Below are positions 1-7,836 of a stretch of 64,000 nt of DNA, piece after piece (position 1 is the stretch's first letter; every line of letters starts with the position of its first letter). The notes under the pieces were generated by a model that did not search any database, was not told the DNA's origin, and saw only the letters and a list, made by a program, of their open reading frames with translations. Made by a program: the position numbers and the translations under genes. Origin of the DNA: Microbacterium sp. LWH13-1.2 (GTDB taxonomy: Bacteria; Actinomycetota; Actinomycetes; Actinomycetales; Microbacteriaceae); contig NZ_CP151635.1 in the NCBI RefSeq assembly GCF_038397735.1, positions 1,178,001 through 1,242,000 of the forward strand, in the 5' to 3' direction.

Positions 1-113
1 ACGAGCCCGGCGAGGTCACTCAGCGGAGCGGTGAACGAACCCGGATCGACGAGAAGGATGTCATCGCCCTGCTGGATGCGAAGAGCGGCATGTTCGAATT
101 TCGTGACGCGCAT
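1..113 (-). CDS. MBL-fold metal-dependent hydrolase, N-terminal fragment
   Basis: The reverse strand from the ATG at 113 reads MRVTKFEHAALRIQQGDDIL followed by LLVDPGSFTAPLSDLAGL, then leaves the window. An opening of this form, with a buried beta strand and a DPG turn, is how many metallo-beta-lactamase-fold hydrolases (beta-lactamase superfamily, UPF0173-like) begin. The zinc-binding HxHxDH motif would lie beyond the window edge, so the catalytic residues cannot be checked. AAGGAG lies about 12 nt upstream of the start. The 37 visible residues support the family but not a substrate. Confidence 0.7.
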   Translation of the reverse strand, partial: MRVTKFEHAALRIQQGDDILLVDPGSFTAPLSDLAGL

Positions 114-199
114 GGGATGAGTCAACTCCTTCTCGGCCTCCCTGGCAAACCGTCGAGCTGGTGCGCCACGCCCGGGAATCGAGCAGGGTCCGGCTCGAT

Positions 200-229
200 T
201 TGGCGACGCGAGAATCGTCGTGGCATACT
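200..229 (+). promoter_or_regulatory. Promoter of the tRNA-Glu gene
   Basis: TTGGCG (200-205) and CATACT (224-229) are separated by 18 bp and lie about 38 bp upstream of the mature tRNA 5' end, as expected for a housekeeping sigma promoter. The assignment is by pattern only. Confidence 0.45.
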
Positions 230-266
230 TGAACAGTTGTCGCGGCACGGAAACGTTCCGCCAGAC

Positions 267-339
267 GGCCCCATCGTATAGCGGCCTAGTACGCTGCCCT
301 CTCACGGCGGTAACGCGGGTTCGAATCCCGCTGGGGTCA
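267..339 (+). tRNA. tRNA-Glu (anticodon CTC)
   Basis: This 73-nt sequence folds as a cloverleaf. The acceptor arm GGCCCCA pairs with TGGGGTC (one G-U pair) and is followed by discriminator A. The anticodon stem CTGCC/GGCGG encloses the loop CTCTCAC with CTC at positions 34-36, and the T arm is GCGGG-TTCGAAT-CCCGC. CTC reads GAG, the dominant Glu codon in this G+C-rich genome. The CCA end is not encoded. A strong hairpin terminator follows after 9 nt, so the gene is probably transcribed alone. Confidence 0.96.
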
Positions 340-348
340 CACAACACA

Positions 349-378
349 CGAAAGCCCTCGGTTCTCCGAGGGCTTTCG
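349..378. terminator. Bidirectional hairpin terminator between tRNA-Glu and the acyltransferase gene
   Basis: CGAAAGCCCTCGG and CCGAGGGCTTTCG form a perfect 13-bp stem around TTCT. It lies just after the tRNA on the plus strand and downstream of the acyltransferase stop on the minus strand, so it can serve both convergent units. Confidence 0.85.
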
Positions 379-420
379 TCGTTTCCGGGCATGTCACCCA
401 GGGTGCACGGGTCGCGGACG

Positions 421-1740
421 TCACACCGCGTTCCGGCGTGCCCCCGTCAGCCACAGTGCGAGAGCCGTGCACCCGAGCGCGATCGCTGCGAGCGGGAAGT
501 CGAGGCCGTAGGCGGTGATGGCGATGATCGGTGCGATGAACACGAGTACGGCGGCGACGACAGCGACCTTCGACGAGAACCGGGCCGGACCCGCCGCCGG
601 AGCCTTCTCGAACCGGATCAGCCAGAGCGACAGCACCCAGACTGCGGCGAGGACGACGATGAGGAACAGCGGCCGGGTCCACCACCAGACAGCGCTTCCC
701 GGTGCGGGGAGGGGAAACGGGAGTACGAGCTGGATGCCGATCAGCACCATGATCATCGGCAGATGCCACAGGTAGATGGTCATGAGTCGTGAACCGATCA
801 GGAAGACCACGCCCTGGGCCGCTCGATGCCTCATGAGCGCCGTCAGGGGTGCGTGCAGCAGCGTGAGGGCGGCGGCCTGGATGACGGCGAGCATGACCAT
901 GGCTGTGGTCGGAGGCCACTGGTTGCCGAGCATGTTCCACGAGTAGCCGCCCATCGATACGAGGCCCCAGAGCGCCGCGTAGCCGGCGCCGATGAGCAGC
1001 ATCAGCTGCCACCAGCGGCGCGCACCGAACCAGCCGTCGAACAGGAAGAACCCGATCTGCTGCGCGAACAGCCAGACGAACACGATGTTCGGGATGCCGA
1101 AGAGCTCCTGGCCGAGACCGTAGCCCGTTCCGGCGACGGGCTGGATGCCGAGGTATCCGCCGATCACGGTGAACCGGAACGTGTCCACCAGCACGGCGCC
1201 CGCCAGGAGGCCGAGAAGCACCCAGGCGCCGTATCTCTCGTGCAGTCGCATCATCGCCGGAGCGAGCGCCTGGACGATCATGTATGCGGCGAGGAACCAC
1301 AGCGGAGAGCCGACGCCGATCGCGACCGTGTCGACGAGGGCGGGGTCGACGCCGATCAACCGAGTGGCGCCGAGAATGACGGTGAAGAAGACGAACAGCG
1401 GGAGCGCGGGGCGCGCGAGCCGCAGGAGACGTACGCGCACGAAGTCCTCCGCGGACTGTCCGCGTGCCGACGCCGACCGCCATCCCGCACGGGCCGCGTA
1501 TCCGCCGACGACGAAGAACAGCGGCATGATGTTCGCGATCCAGGACGCCGCGGTGAACCAGGGCTGCGCCTCGACGGTGCGCTCGATCAGCAGCGTTCCA
1601 TCCGGTGCTCGCCCGACGCCCGTGAACAGGATGTGCACGAAGACGACAAGGACGACGCAGACGACCCGCGCCAGATCGAGGGTGAGATCGCGGCCCACAG
1701 GGACGGTGCGGGGCGTCGAGTCGGTGGCGGCGCTGCTCAT
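421..1740 (-). CDS. Acyltransferase 3 family membrane protein
   Basis: This 439-aa polytopic membrane protein opens with an R-D-L-T-L-D-L-A-R motif around residues 17-25, then VVCVVLVVFVHILF, the first of about ten hydrophobic segments. An RxR/LRLARPALPLF region near residue 105 is typical of the acyltransferase-3 (OafA/YrhL-like) family, which moves acyl groups onto sugars, peptidoglycan or lipids across the membrane. The acceptor cannot be inferred. The N-terminal RDLTLDLAR lacks the histidine usual in the family start (R-x-x-D-x-x-R followed by H), although an H is present in VFVHILF. A TAGAGT box (1748-1753) sits 7 nt before the ATG, suggesting a leaderless transcript of its own, although the MFS gene ends only 57 nt upstream. 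Confidence 0.8.
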   Translation of the reverse strand: MSSAATDSTPRTVPVGRDLTLDLARVVCVVLVVFVHILFTGVGRAPDGTLLIERTVEAQPWFTAASWIANIMPLFFVVGGYAARAGWRSASARGQSAEDFVRVRLLRLARPALPLFVFFTVILGATRLIGVDPALVDTVAIGVGSPLWFLAAYMIVQALAPAMMRLHERYGAWVLLGLLAGAVLVDTFRFTVIGGYLGIQPVAGTGYGLGQELFGIPNIVFVWLFAQQIGFFLFDGWFGARRWWQLMLLIGAGYAALWGLVSMGGYSWNMLGNQWPPTTAMVMLAVIQAAALTLLHAPLTALMRHRAAQGVVFLIGSRLMTIYLWHLPMIMVLIGIQLVLPFPLPAPGSAVWWWTRPLFLIVVLAAVWVLSLWLIRFEKAPAAGPARFSSKVAVVAAVLVFIAPIIAITAYGLDFPLAAIALGCTALALWLTGARRNAV

Positions 1741-1797
1741 GCCGATGACTCTAGCGCTGACGGGAGGCTGCCGACGGGTGCGGCCGCAGGCGCGCGG

Positions 1798-3039
1798 TCA
1801 GGTCGTCGGCAAGAGGGTGAGCTGCCGGAACGTGCGCTTGCTCAGCGGCACAACCATGAGCGCCATCATCGTGCCGCCGAAGAGAGCGAACGGCACCCAG
1901 ACCGCAGTGATCGAGGCGAGCAGACCGAACCCCGCCATGGCGACGGGCATGAGACAGTCGTCACCGAGACGGGTGATCGAGCCCATCCGGCCGAGGTAGG
2001 CGGTGTCGACCGTGGCTGAGAATGTGGCGCTCAGGAGCACCGAGGCGTACCCCGCGGTCGCGCCGATGACGAAGGCCGCTGTCGCGACCGTCCACGCCGG
2101 TCCCCAGCCGAGCGCGATGATCGCCGCTCCCTGCACGACGAGCGCCCAGAAGCCTGCGAACGCCTCTCTCCGCGGTCGCCACTTCACGACCGAGACGGCG
2201 CCGAGCGCCGCACCCAGTCCGAGCAGCGCCTCGAACAGTCCCACCGCCTGGGCGCCCCATCCCTCGTCGTGCGCGCGCAGCGCGAGCCCGATCCCCACCG
2301 CTGGGCCGACAGCGAGGTTGAGTCCTGAGAGCGCGATGACGAGGGTACGGGTCGTCGGGTGGCTGCCGAGATGGGTGAATCCGCGGGCGATGCCGTGCAA
2401 CGCGGACTCCTTCGCCGCACGGGCGAGCAGGAAGCGCGGCCGGAGCCAGATCGCGATGAAGGCGATCACGAGACTGAACGTGAGGGCGTTGACGGCCGCG
2501 CTGCCCACGAGCCCCGTGTAGGCGACGAGTACGCCGCCGATCGCCGCACCGACCATGGTTCCGAGGCGCGATGCGGTCTGCGCGAGCGCACCGTAGGAGG
2601 GGAGGTCGCCCGGGCGCACGAGCTGGCGGGCGACAGTTCCGGCCGAAGGCTCGTAGAACGCGTCGCAGATTCCGAAGGCTATCGCCGCGAACAGCAGGAC
2701 GCCGACGGTCGGTGGGGTCGCGACGACCCAGACGGCCACGGCGACGAGCACGCCGACCCGCAGGGCGTTGAAGAGGATCATCACCTTTCGGGCATCGGAG
2801 CGGTCCGCGATCACACCGCCGAAGAGCAGCACGATCGCCCGAGGGATCGTCCCTGCGGCGACGATGAGTCCGGCGATCGCGGGGGAGGCCGTCTGCACGG
2901 CAGTCCAGGCGAGCGCGATGGTCCACAGGGCGTCCCCGGCATCCGAGACCGCCTTGACGGCGATCCAGATGTGCACACGGCGGTCGCGTCGGAACGGTGG
3001 CGGCGCCGACAGCTGCACGGGTTCGGACGTGGCAGTCAT
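1798..3039 (-). CDS. MFS transporter
   Basis: This 413-aa protein with about 12 hydrophobic segments belongs to the major facilitator superfamily. GGVIADRSDARKVM, around residues 75-88, is the cytoplasmic loop 2-3 signature (GxxADRxxRR-like). The family exports or imports small solutes using proton motive force; a drug-efflux role is plausible but unproved. The start at 3039 is chosen because its ATG overlaps the stop of the upstream HTH regulator (ATGA, 4 bp), giving translational coupling, and because residues before it read as compositional shadow. Regulator plus transporter in one operon suggests the pair responds to the transported compound. Confidence 0.88.
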   Translation of the reverse strand: MTATSEPVQLSAPPPFRRDRRVHIWIAVKAVSDAGDALWTIALAWTAVQTASPAIAGLIVAAGTIPRAIVLLFGGVIADRSDARKVMILFNALRVGVLVAVAVWVVATPPTVGVLLFAAIAFGICDAFYEPSAGTVARQLVRPGDLPSYGALAQTASRLGTMVGAAIGGVLVAYTGLVGSAAVNALTFSLVIAFIAIWLRPRFLLARAAKESALHGIARGFTHLGSHPTTRTLVIALSGLNLAVGPAVGIGLALRAHDEGWGAQAVGLFEALLGLGAALGAVSVVKWRPRREAFAGFWALVVQGAAIIALGWGPAWTVATAAFVIGATAGYASVLLSATFSATVDTAYLGRMGSITRLGDDCLMPVAMAGFGLLASITAVWVPFALFGGTMMALMVVPLSKRTFRQLTLLPTT

Positions 3040-3584
3040 GGCGTCGTCGGGAAGGCGTGCGCGAAGAAGAAGATCGGCGTGCGCTCCTGCCCGTCCTCGA
3101 GGTCGACGGACGCCCGCCACTCCTCCATCGTGCGCAGAAGGCGCGCACTCAGATCACGGAGTTCGTCAGGAGACGCCCACGCGATCGACTCGGTGTTCGA
3201 GGCGTCGTACGCGTTATAGGCCGGGTCATCATGGCGGCGCTGCCACTGCTGAAGGCGATCGATCTGCATCCGGATGCCCTGGCGCTGCGCCTCCCGTGCG
3301 AGCAGGGCGTCTGCGGGGGAGTCGGCGTAGTCCTCCGCCGACCAGGTGAGCCCACGTCGAGCGAGGTTCCACCAACTGGTACGACGGTCGCCTGAGGGGT
3401 CTTCGACGCGCTCGACGAGCCCGGCTCGCTCGAGCATCCTCAGGTGATGGCTGATGCTCCCGACCTGACTCCCGAGCGATCGTGCGAGCGTGGTGACCTG
3501 CGAGGTTCCGTAGAGCAGCAGGTAGTCGTAGATGCGGCGGCGCAGAGGATGGTGCACCGCCGTGATCACCGAGATGTCTTCCAT
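3036..3584 (-). CDS. ArsR-type winged helix-turn-helix regulator
   Basis: This is a 182-aa DNA-binding protein. Residues about 1-70 form a winged helix (MEDISVITAVHHPLRRRIYD, then VTTLARSLGSQVGSISHHLR as the recognition helix, then a wing ending RRTSWWNL). The C-terminal half is helical and Trp/Arg/Asp-rich and probably dimerises or senses a ligand. It is cotranscribed with the MFS transporter it overlaps, so it probably controls that exporter and itself. TACCGT (minus strand, 3597-3592) lies 7 nt before the ATG with TTGTGG 17 bp further up, a leaderless-type promoter. Two inverted repeats overlap that promoter. No Cys pair for metal sensing is visible, so it is not an obvious metal sensor. 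Confidence 0.85.
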   Translation of the reverse strand: MEDISVITAVHHPLRRRIYDYLLLYGTSQVTTLARSLGSQVGSISHHLRMLERAGLVERVEDPSGDRRTSWWNLARRGLTWSAEDYADSPADALLAREAQRQGIRMQIDRLQQWQRRHDDPAYNAYDASNTESIAWASPDELRDLSARLLRTMEEWRASVDLEDGQERTPIFFFAHAFPTTP

Positions 3585-3591
3585 GGACGCA

Positions 3592-3630
3592 ACGGTAGAA
3601 CCGGTTCCGAGTTCCCACAAGACTTCTTGT
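3592..3630 (-). promoter_or_regulatory. Promoter and candidate operator of the HTH-MFS operon
   Basis: The minus strand carries TTGTGG (3619-3614), a 17-bp spacer and TACCGT (3597-3592), 7 nt before the regulator ATG. The inverted repeat ACAAGA-CT-TCTTGT (3617-3630) overlaps the -35 and the perfect palindrome GAACCGGTTC (3598-3607) fills the spacer. Both are positioned to let a bound repressor block RNA polymerase. Confidence 0.6.
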
Positions 3631-3647
3631 ATACCGCGGAAAAACAA

Positions 3648-3686
3648 CGAAAGGGCCACCATTCCTTGGGAGTGGCGGCCCTTTCG
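3648..3686 (-). terminator. Terminator after the sigma factor/DUF4349 operon
   Basis: GAAAGGGCC-A-CCATTCC pairs with GGAGTGG-C-GGCCCTTTC, a stem of about 17 bp with one mismatch and one wobble around a TTG loop. On the minus strand the stem is followed by TTGTTTTT, a U-rich tract, so it terminates transcription coming from the DUF4349 gene. Confidence 0.85.
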
Positions 3687-3697
3687 GAGGATGCTCG

Positions 3698-4792
3698 TCA
3701 GTCGTCGGCAGGCGGTTCGCCGGCTGCCCGACGAGTGCGCCGTGCGCGCCGGATGAGCCAGATCACCAGCACGACCGCTCCGGCGAGAGCGAGCCACGGC
3801 AGGATGAAGCCGACTGCCACGACCAGCGCGTTCAACGACACCACGAGGCCGTTCCAACCGGCGAGGAGGCCGTCGGCGAAGCCGGCCGGATCGGCGGTCG
3901 TCGGTGGCGTGGTGCGGGTCAGCTGCACCTGCAGGCTCGACATGGCGACCTGGTCGTCGAGAGAGGCGAGCTGCTGCTCGTAAGACTCGAGCTGGGCCTG
4001 GCGATCCGTGAGCGCGACCTCGGCCTCGATGAGCTCCGCGACCGTCCCGGTCTGCGACATCAGCTCGGTGAGTCGCTGCACAGATGCCCTGGTGGCATCC
4101 ACGCGCGCACGCAGATCGATCGCCGTGGAGGTGACATCCTGCTTCGAGATCGACGAGGAGAGCACTTCGCCCGAGTCGGCGAGGTCGTCGATGACGGCGG
4201 CGAGATCGGCCGAGGGCACGCGGATGCTGATCCAGCCGTACCCAGGGTCGGGGGGTGCAGGCTCCGAGGCGCCGTCGACGGTGACGCTCTGCCCGATCTC
4301 GGTGCTCTCGACATAACCACCTCGAGACTCGGCGAGTGCGGAGATCGCGGCGGCGGCGTCACCGATGTCCTTCACCTGGACCGTGGCGTTCGCCGTCGCG
4401 ATGATCTCGCGGTCGGTGGCGTCGACGGCGCCCGGCAGCAGGCTCGATGACTCCGCCGAGTCGGATGCGGCTCCGGGCGCGCTCTGATCGACGGATCCGG
4501 ACCGCGAGTCCTCCAGGGCAAAGCCGGCGGGCATTCCTCCGCCCTCCGCGGTGCTCATGGCGTTGCCGCCCACGATGCCGAGGATCGGGGGAGTGACGAG
4601 GACGCCCACCACGAACGCAGCAGCTATCCCGGTGCCTGTCAGCCAGCGGCGGCGGCGCGCCCGCGAGCGTGCTGCAGTAGGGGTCTCACGAGGACGCTCG
4701 GTCGCGATCTCCGCGAACACCGCGCGCTCGATGCGGGTCACCGCAGCATCCGAGAGCTCGGGGAGGTCGTCAGGGGTGTTCTTGTCGTTCAT
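3698..4792 (-). CDS. DUF4349 membrane protein, probable anti-sigma partner
   Basis: This 364-aa protein has a short cytoplasmic N-terminus (about residues 1-50, Arg-rich at the end), one transmembrane segment (WLTGTGIAAAFVVGVLV, about 50-70), a low-complexity Ser/Gly/Asp linker, a DUF4349 domain with a long coiled coil (ARVDATRASVQRLTELM through SYEQQLASLDDQ, about 225-285), and a C-terminal hairpin of hydrophobic segments ending in a basic tail. Its start overlaps the stop of the ECF sigma gene (ATGA), an arrangement typical of sigma/anti-sigma pairs. The N-terminus lacks the zinc HxxxCxxC anti-sigma motif, so direct sigma binding is an inference from context. Confidence 0.8.
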   Translation of the reverse strand: MNDKNTPDDLPELSDAAVTRIERAVFAEIATERPRETPTAARSRARRRRWLTGTGIAAAFVVGVLVTPPILGIVGGNAMSTAEGGGMPAGFALEDSRSGSVDQSAPGAASDSAESSSLLPGAVDATDREIIATANATVQVKDIGDAAAAISALAESRGGYVESTEIGQSVTVDGASEPAPPDPGYGWISIRVPSADLAAVIDDLADSGEVLSSSISKQDVTSTAIDLRARVDATRASVQRLTELMSQTGTVAELIEAEVALTDRQAQLESYEQQLASLDDQVAMSSLQVQLTRTTPPTTADPAGFADGLLAGWNGLVVSLNALVVAVGFILPWLALAGAVVLVIWLIRRARRTRRAAGEPPADD

Positions 4793-5346
4793 GCGTCGCT
4801 CGCTTCCTTCACGGCACCGCGCAGTCGGGTGCGGACTCGGGAGAGACGGTTCCGGACGATCGCGTGGCTCACGCCCAGCTCCTCGGCCGCGGCCTGGTAG
4901 GCGTACCCCTCTGCGGCGCAGAGGCGGAAGATCTCGCGGTCCAGATCGCTCAGGGTGCCCACTTCTGCCGCGATCCGCGCCGCCAAGGCTGCGGTGATCA
5001 CCTGCTCCTCGACGCTGATCGTCGAGGGGACGGTGTCATCGACGGCATCCGTCGTGTTCGCCTGGTCGCGTCTGCGTTGTCGCAGCCGGTTCGCGGCCTG
5101 GAATCGGCAGATCGTCGCGAGCCACGGCAGCAGGGACTCGCTCTGCAACTCGAGCCCCGGCAGCTTGCGCCACGCGGTGACGAACGTCTCCTGGGTCACG
5201 TCCTCGGCGTCGGCGGGTGAGCCGAGCAGGCCGTGGGCGATCCAGTAGACCGGTCTGACATGTGAGCGGTACAGCTCGCGGAAGGCGCTCTCGTCACCTG
5301 TCGCGGCCTGCGCCACCCATTTCTGATCACTCGTCTGCACGGGCAT
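4789..5346 (-). CDS. ECF-family RNA polymerase sigma factor
   Basis: This 185-aa protein has region 2 in the N-terminal half (ESAFRELYRSHVRPVYWIAH, then DAEDVTQETFVTAWRKL, the -10 recognition and core-binding helices) and region 4 in the C-terminal half (LSDLDREIFRLCAAEGYAYQ, then EELGVSHAIVRNRLSRVRTR, the HTH reading the -35). It lacks regions 1 and 3, as expected for group 4 sigma factors. It directs RNA polymerase to a stress or envelope regulon that cannot be named here. Its stop overlaps the start of the DUF4349 membrane protein, the likely membrane-bound control partner. Confidence 0.92.
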   Translation of the reverse strand: MPVQTSDQKWVAQAATGDESAFRELYRSHVRPVYWIAHGLLGSPADAEDVTQETFVTAWRKLPGLELQSESLLPWLATICRFQAANRLRQRRRDQANTTDAVDDTVPSTISVEEQVITAALAARIAAEVGTLSDLDREIFRLCAAEGYAYQAAAEELGVSHAIVRNRLSRVRTRLRGAVKEASDA

Positions 5347-5456
5347 CCTGTTTCCGTTCGGTGTCTCTCACCTGGGAAGTGTCGATGGATGCCCCATCGT
5401 CTCAGATCAGTCGTCGCGGTCATCCGCACATGTCACCTCAGGAGCGATACTGGCGC

Positions 5457-5462
5457 TACAAT
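5457..5462 (+). promoter_or_regulatory. -10 element of the terC transcript
   Basis: TACAAT lies about 8 nt upstream of the first strand of the riboswitch P1 stem, so transcription should start near 5469 and the aptamer would begin almost at the RNA 5' end. No convincing -35 at 17 bp is seen. Confidence 0.5.
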
Positions 5463-5470
5463 CGGTGACG

Positions 5471-5593
5471 CGAGAGGGAGTATCCCGCAAGCGCACCCAC
5501 CGTCATCACGAGCACCGTCATCGCTGCTCCGGTCGTGCGACGCATTCGTGCGTGGGAGAGACTTTCGGCTGTTTTCCGACCCCTCCCGAAAGG
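5471..5593 (+). promoter_or_regulatory. yybP-ykoY manganese riboswitch controlling terC
   Basis: The leader has the three conserved blocks of this class in order: GGGAGTA (5476-5482), CGTCATCACG (5501-5510) and GAGACTTTCG (5558-5567). P1 is CGAGAG (5471-5476) with CTTTCG (5562-5567), closed by one G-U pair. A further arm GAGCA/TGCTC (5510-5514 with 5525-5529) is seen. The expression platform is visible: CTTTCGG (5562-5568) is also perfectly complementary to CCGAAAG (5586-5592), which contains the terC Shine-Dalgarno GAAAGG. With Mn bound, P1 would hold CTTTCG and free the ribosome site; without Mn the site would be sequestered. The class is known to activate TerC/Alx and MntP-type genes, which fits the gene that follows. 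Confidence 0.85.
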
Positions 5594-5605
5594 TGCCGAG
5601 CACCC

Positions 5606-6610
5606 GTGGATATTCCTGTCTGGTTCGAGATCACCTCGATGGTCGTACTGTCGATCATCCTGATCGGCGACCTGCTCCTGATCCGACTCCGGCCGCACAT
5701 CCCCTCGACCAAGGAGTCGACGCTGTGGGTCGTGTTCTACGTCGGTCTCGCGCTGCTCTTCGCAGTGCTGCTCGGGAATGTCGCGGGCTGGCGCAATGCC
5801 GGCGACTTCATCACCGGGTGGGCTCTGGAATACAGCCTCTCGATCGACAACCTGTTCGTGTTCGTGCTGATCATGGCCCAGTTCGCGGTGCCGCGACGTC
5901 TGCAGCAGCAGGTGCTGATGGTGGGCATCATCATCGCTCTCGTGCTGCGCGGCGCGTTCATCCTCGTCGGCGTGACCGTCATCGAGCACTTCTCGCCGAT
6001 CTTCTACATCTTCGGAGCCTTCCTCATCTACACCGCCATCAAGCAGGCGATGCCAGAGGGGGAGCACGAGGACGATGTGAAGCGCGAGAACTTCATCGTG
6101 CGTCTGCTCCGTCGCAGGATCGACATCAGCGAGGAGTACGACGGGTCGAAGCTGCGCACGACGGTCGACGGCAAGCGCATGTGGACGCCTATGGTCATCG
6201 TGTTCATCACGATCGGCGTCACCGACCTGATCTTCGCGATCGACTCGATCCCCGCGATCTTCGAGATCACCACCAACGGATTCCTCGTCTTCGCGGCGAA
6301 CATCTTCGCTCTGATGGGGCTCCGCCAGCTCTACTTCCTGCTGGGCGACCTGCTCGACCGCCTGCGCTACCTGCACTACGGAATCGCGGTGATCCTGGGC
6401 TTCATCGGCATCAAGCTCATCCTGCACGCGCTTCATGAGAACGAGCTGCCGTTCATCAACGGCGGTCAGCACGTCGAGTGGGTGCCCGACATCGACAACC
6501 TCGTCTCTCTCGGCGTGATCGTCGTCTCGATGACGGTCGCTACCGTGGCGAGCCTCATCGCGGCGTCGCGCGAGAAGTCATCCGCGAAGAACGCGGCGAT
6601 CGTCGAGTAG
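5606..6610 (+). CDS. TerC-family membrane protein (manganese-responsive, Alx-like)
   Basis: This 334-aa integral membrane protein has about eight hydrophobic segments and the two TerC signatures: EYSLSIDNLFVFVL (acidic D81-N82) and GVTDLIFAIDSIPAIF (D207 and D213 region), whose membrane-embedded acids are thought to bind metal. Members of this family export Mn2+ or help load metal onto secreted proteins; tellurium resistance is a historical name. The GTG at 5606 is chosen because GAAAGG lies 12 nt upstream and the leading residues of any longer frame are non-hydrophobic and lie inside the riboswitch. Control by the Mn riboswitch directly upstream supports a role in manganese homeostasis. It is monocistronic and faces the next gene. 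Confidence 0.92.
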   Translation: MDIPVWFEITSMVVLSIILIGDLLLIRLRPHIPSTKESTLWVVFYVGLALLFAVLLGNVAGWRNAGDFITGWALEYSLSIDNLFVFVLIMAQFAVPRRLQQQVLMVGIIIALVLRGAFILVGVTVIEHFSPIFYIFGAFLIYTAIKQAMPEGEHEDDVKRENFIVRLLRRRIDISEEYDGSKLRTTVDGKRMWTPMVIVFITIGVTDLIFAIDSIPAIFEITTNGFLVFAANIFALMGLRQLYFLLGDLLDRLRYLHYGIAVILGFIGIKLILHALHENELPFINGGQHVEWVPDIDNLVSLGVIVVSMTVATVASLIAASREKSSAKNAAIVE

Positions 6611-6622
6611 GAGCGGACCTGC

Positions 6623-7216
6623 TCACTCGGCTGACCAGAGCAACTCGGCCTCGAGCGTGAGGTCGATGACCTGACGCAGCAACGCGCCGACGGTCGTCGA
6701 CCGCAGGAGCACGTGCCGGTCGTACTCTCCGAGCGGCGCGATGGCGGCGAGCTGCCATGACGCGGCGAGCGGGTCGTCCGACAGCTCTGTCTCGGGATCC
6801 CACGGCCCCTCGACACGGGCGAGGACGCGCCTCACGATCGCCTCGGCTTCGGTGCGCAGCGGGGTGAGCGCATCGTTCCAGGTCAGCTCGGGCAGCGTCG
6901 AGACCTCTGCACGCGGGTAGGGCTCGTCATCCATCCACCGCTCGACCGTGAAGCGGTCGGTGCCTATGGCGACGATGTGCAGCACGTCGGCATCCGCCGA
7001 GACGGTGGCGAGCCTGGCGGTCGCGCCGATGCTGCTTCGGCGATCACCGCCGCCGACTTCGTGACCACGCTCGATGAGCACGACCCCGAACTGCGGATCG
7101 TCCTGGTCGAGAAGCTGCCCGATCATCGTCAGATAGCGCGGTTCGAAGACTCGGAGCAGCAGCGGCGTGTGCGGGAAGAGCACCGAGCCGAGCGGGAACA
7201 TGGGGAGAGCGACCAT
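6623..7216 (-). CDS. Lon N-terminal (LAN/PUA-like) domain protein
   Basis: This 197-aa protein begins MVALPMFPLGSVLFPHTPLL and continues LRVFEPRYLTMI, the signature of the Lon substrate-binding domain (PF02190) standing alone without the ATPase or protease parts. The remainder has the usual pattern: FGVVLIERGHEVGG, TARLATVSADADVLHIVAIG, then a helical C-terminus. Single-domain forms are common in actinobacteria and their role is unknown; binding of unfolded peptide is inferred from the Lon family. The start is the ATG at 7216, since the motif begins at once and no conserved residues precede it. Confidence 0.85.
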   Translation of the reverse strand: MVALPMFPLGSVLFPHTPLLLRVFEPRYLTMIGQLLDQDDPQFGVVLIERGHEVGGGDRRSSIGATARLATVSADADVLHIVAIGTDRFTVERWMDDEPYPRAEVSTLPELTWNDALTPLRTEAEAIVRRVLARVEGPWDPETELSDDPLAASWQLAAIAPLGEYDRHVLLRSTTVGALLRQVIDLTLEAELLWSAE

Positions 7217-7301
7217 GGCCCCAGTCAACACCGCACGCCTCCGTGTGAACAGCGTCGAGCAATGAGCGACGCAGAGCGATGGAGCGCCGTACAGTGAGGA
7301 C

Positions 7302-7799
7302 ATGCGCAGACCCGCCCCGATCACCCCTGCTCCCGGACAGGAATCCGTGTGGGACTACCCTCGGCCGCCGAGGGTCGAGCGGGTCCCGGAGCGCGTCACC
7401 ATACGCCTGGGCGGTGCGCTCATCGCCGACACCCGTGATGCGGTGCGGGTGCTCGAGACGAGTCATCCGCCCGTGTTCTACCTGCCGATCGCCGACTTCG
7501 GCGAAGGAGCGCTCGCGGATGCCCCAGGCTCGTCGTTCTGTGAGTTCAAGGGAGCCGCCCGGTATCTCGACGTGCGCGGCGGATCCCTCGTGGCGGCGGG
7601 AGCGGCCTGGAACTATCCGAACCCCACGGCCGGGTTCGAGGTGCTGGCGGATCGGGTCGCAGTCTATGCGGGCCCGATGGATGAGTGCACGGTCGGGGGC
7701 GAGACCGTCGTTCCGCAGCCCGGCGGGTTCTACGGAGGATGGGTGACGTCCTCGGTCGTCGGGCCGTTCAAGGGTGTACCCGGCTCCATGGGCTGGTAG
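7302..7799 (+). CDS. DUF427 domain protein
   Basis: This 165-aa protein matches DUF427: ERVTIRLGGALIADTRDAVRVLE near residues 30-52, HPPVFYLPIADF, FCEFKGAARYLDV and AAWNYPNP around residue 105, ending in a GGFYGGWVTSSVVGPFKG segment that is common in actinobacterial members. The family has a small beta fold with unknown biochemical role. TACAGT (7290-7295) lies 6 nt before the ATG and no Shine-Dalgarno is present, so the message is probably leaderless. It is convergent with the monooxygenase gene. The end of the gene holds a direct repeat, CTCCATGGG-x-TGG, near 7785-7815. Confidence 0.88.
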   Translation: MRRPAPITPAPGQESVWDYPRPPRVERVPERVTIRLGGALIADTRDAVRVLETSHPPVFYLPIADFGEGALADAPGSSFCEFKGAARYLDVRGGSLVAAGAAWNYPNPTAGFEVLADRVAVYAGPMDECTVGGETVVPQPGGFYGGWVTSSVVGPFKGVPGSMGW

Positions 7800-7836
7800 C
7801 GCTCCATGGGGTGGTGAAACCGCGGGCGTCGTTCGC

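Noticed and set aside
265..380. tRNA-Glu as an integration site for an island
   Set aside because: No integrase, no direct repeat of the tRNA 3' end and ordinary genes follow.
826..2019. Long plus-strand frames opposite the acyltransferase and MFS genes
   Set aside because: They are rich in Arg, Asp, Glu and His without motifs; the minus-strand genes have clear membrane and family patterns.
7780..7815. Direct repeat CTCCATGGG-x-TGG at the end of the DUF427 gene as a functional element
   Set aside because: It has only two copies, with one overlapping coding sequence that encodes the tail; a short local duplication is the simplest explanation.
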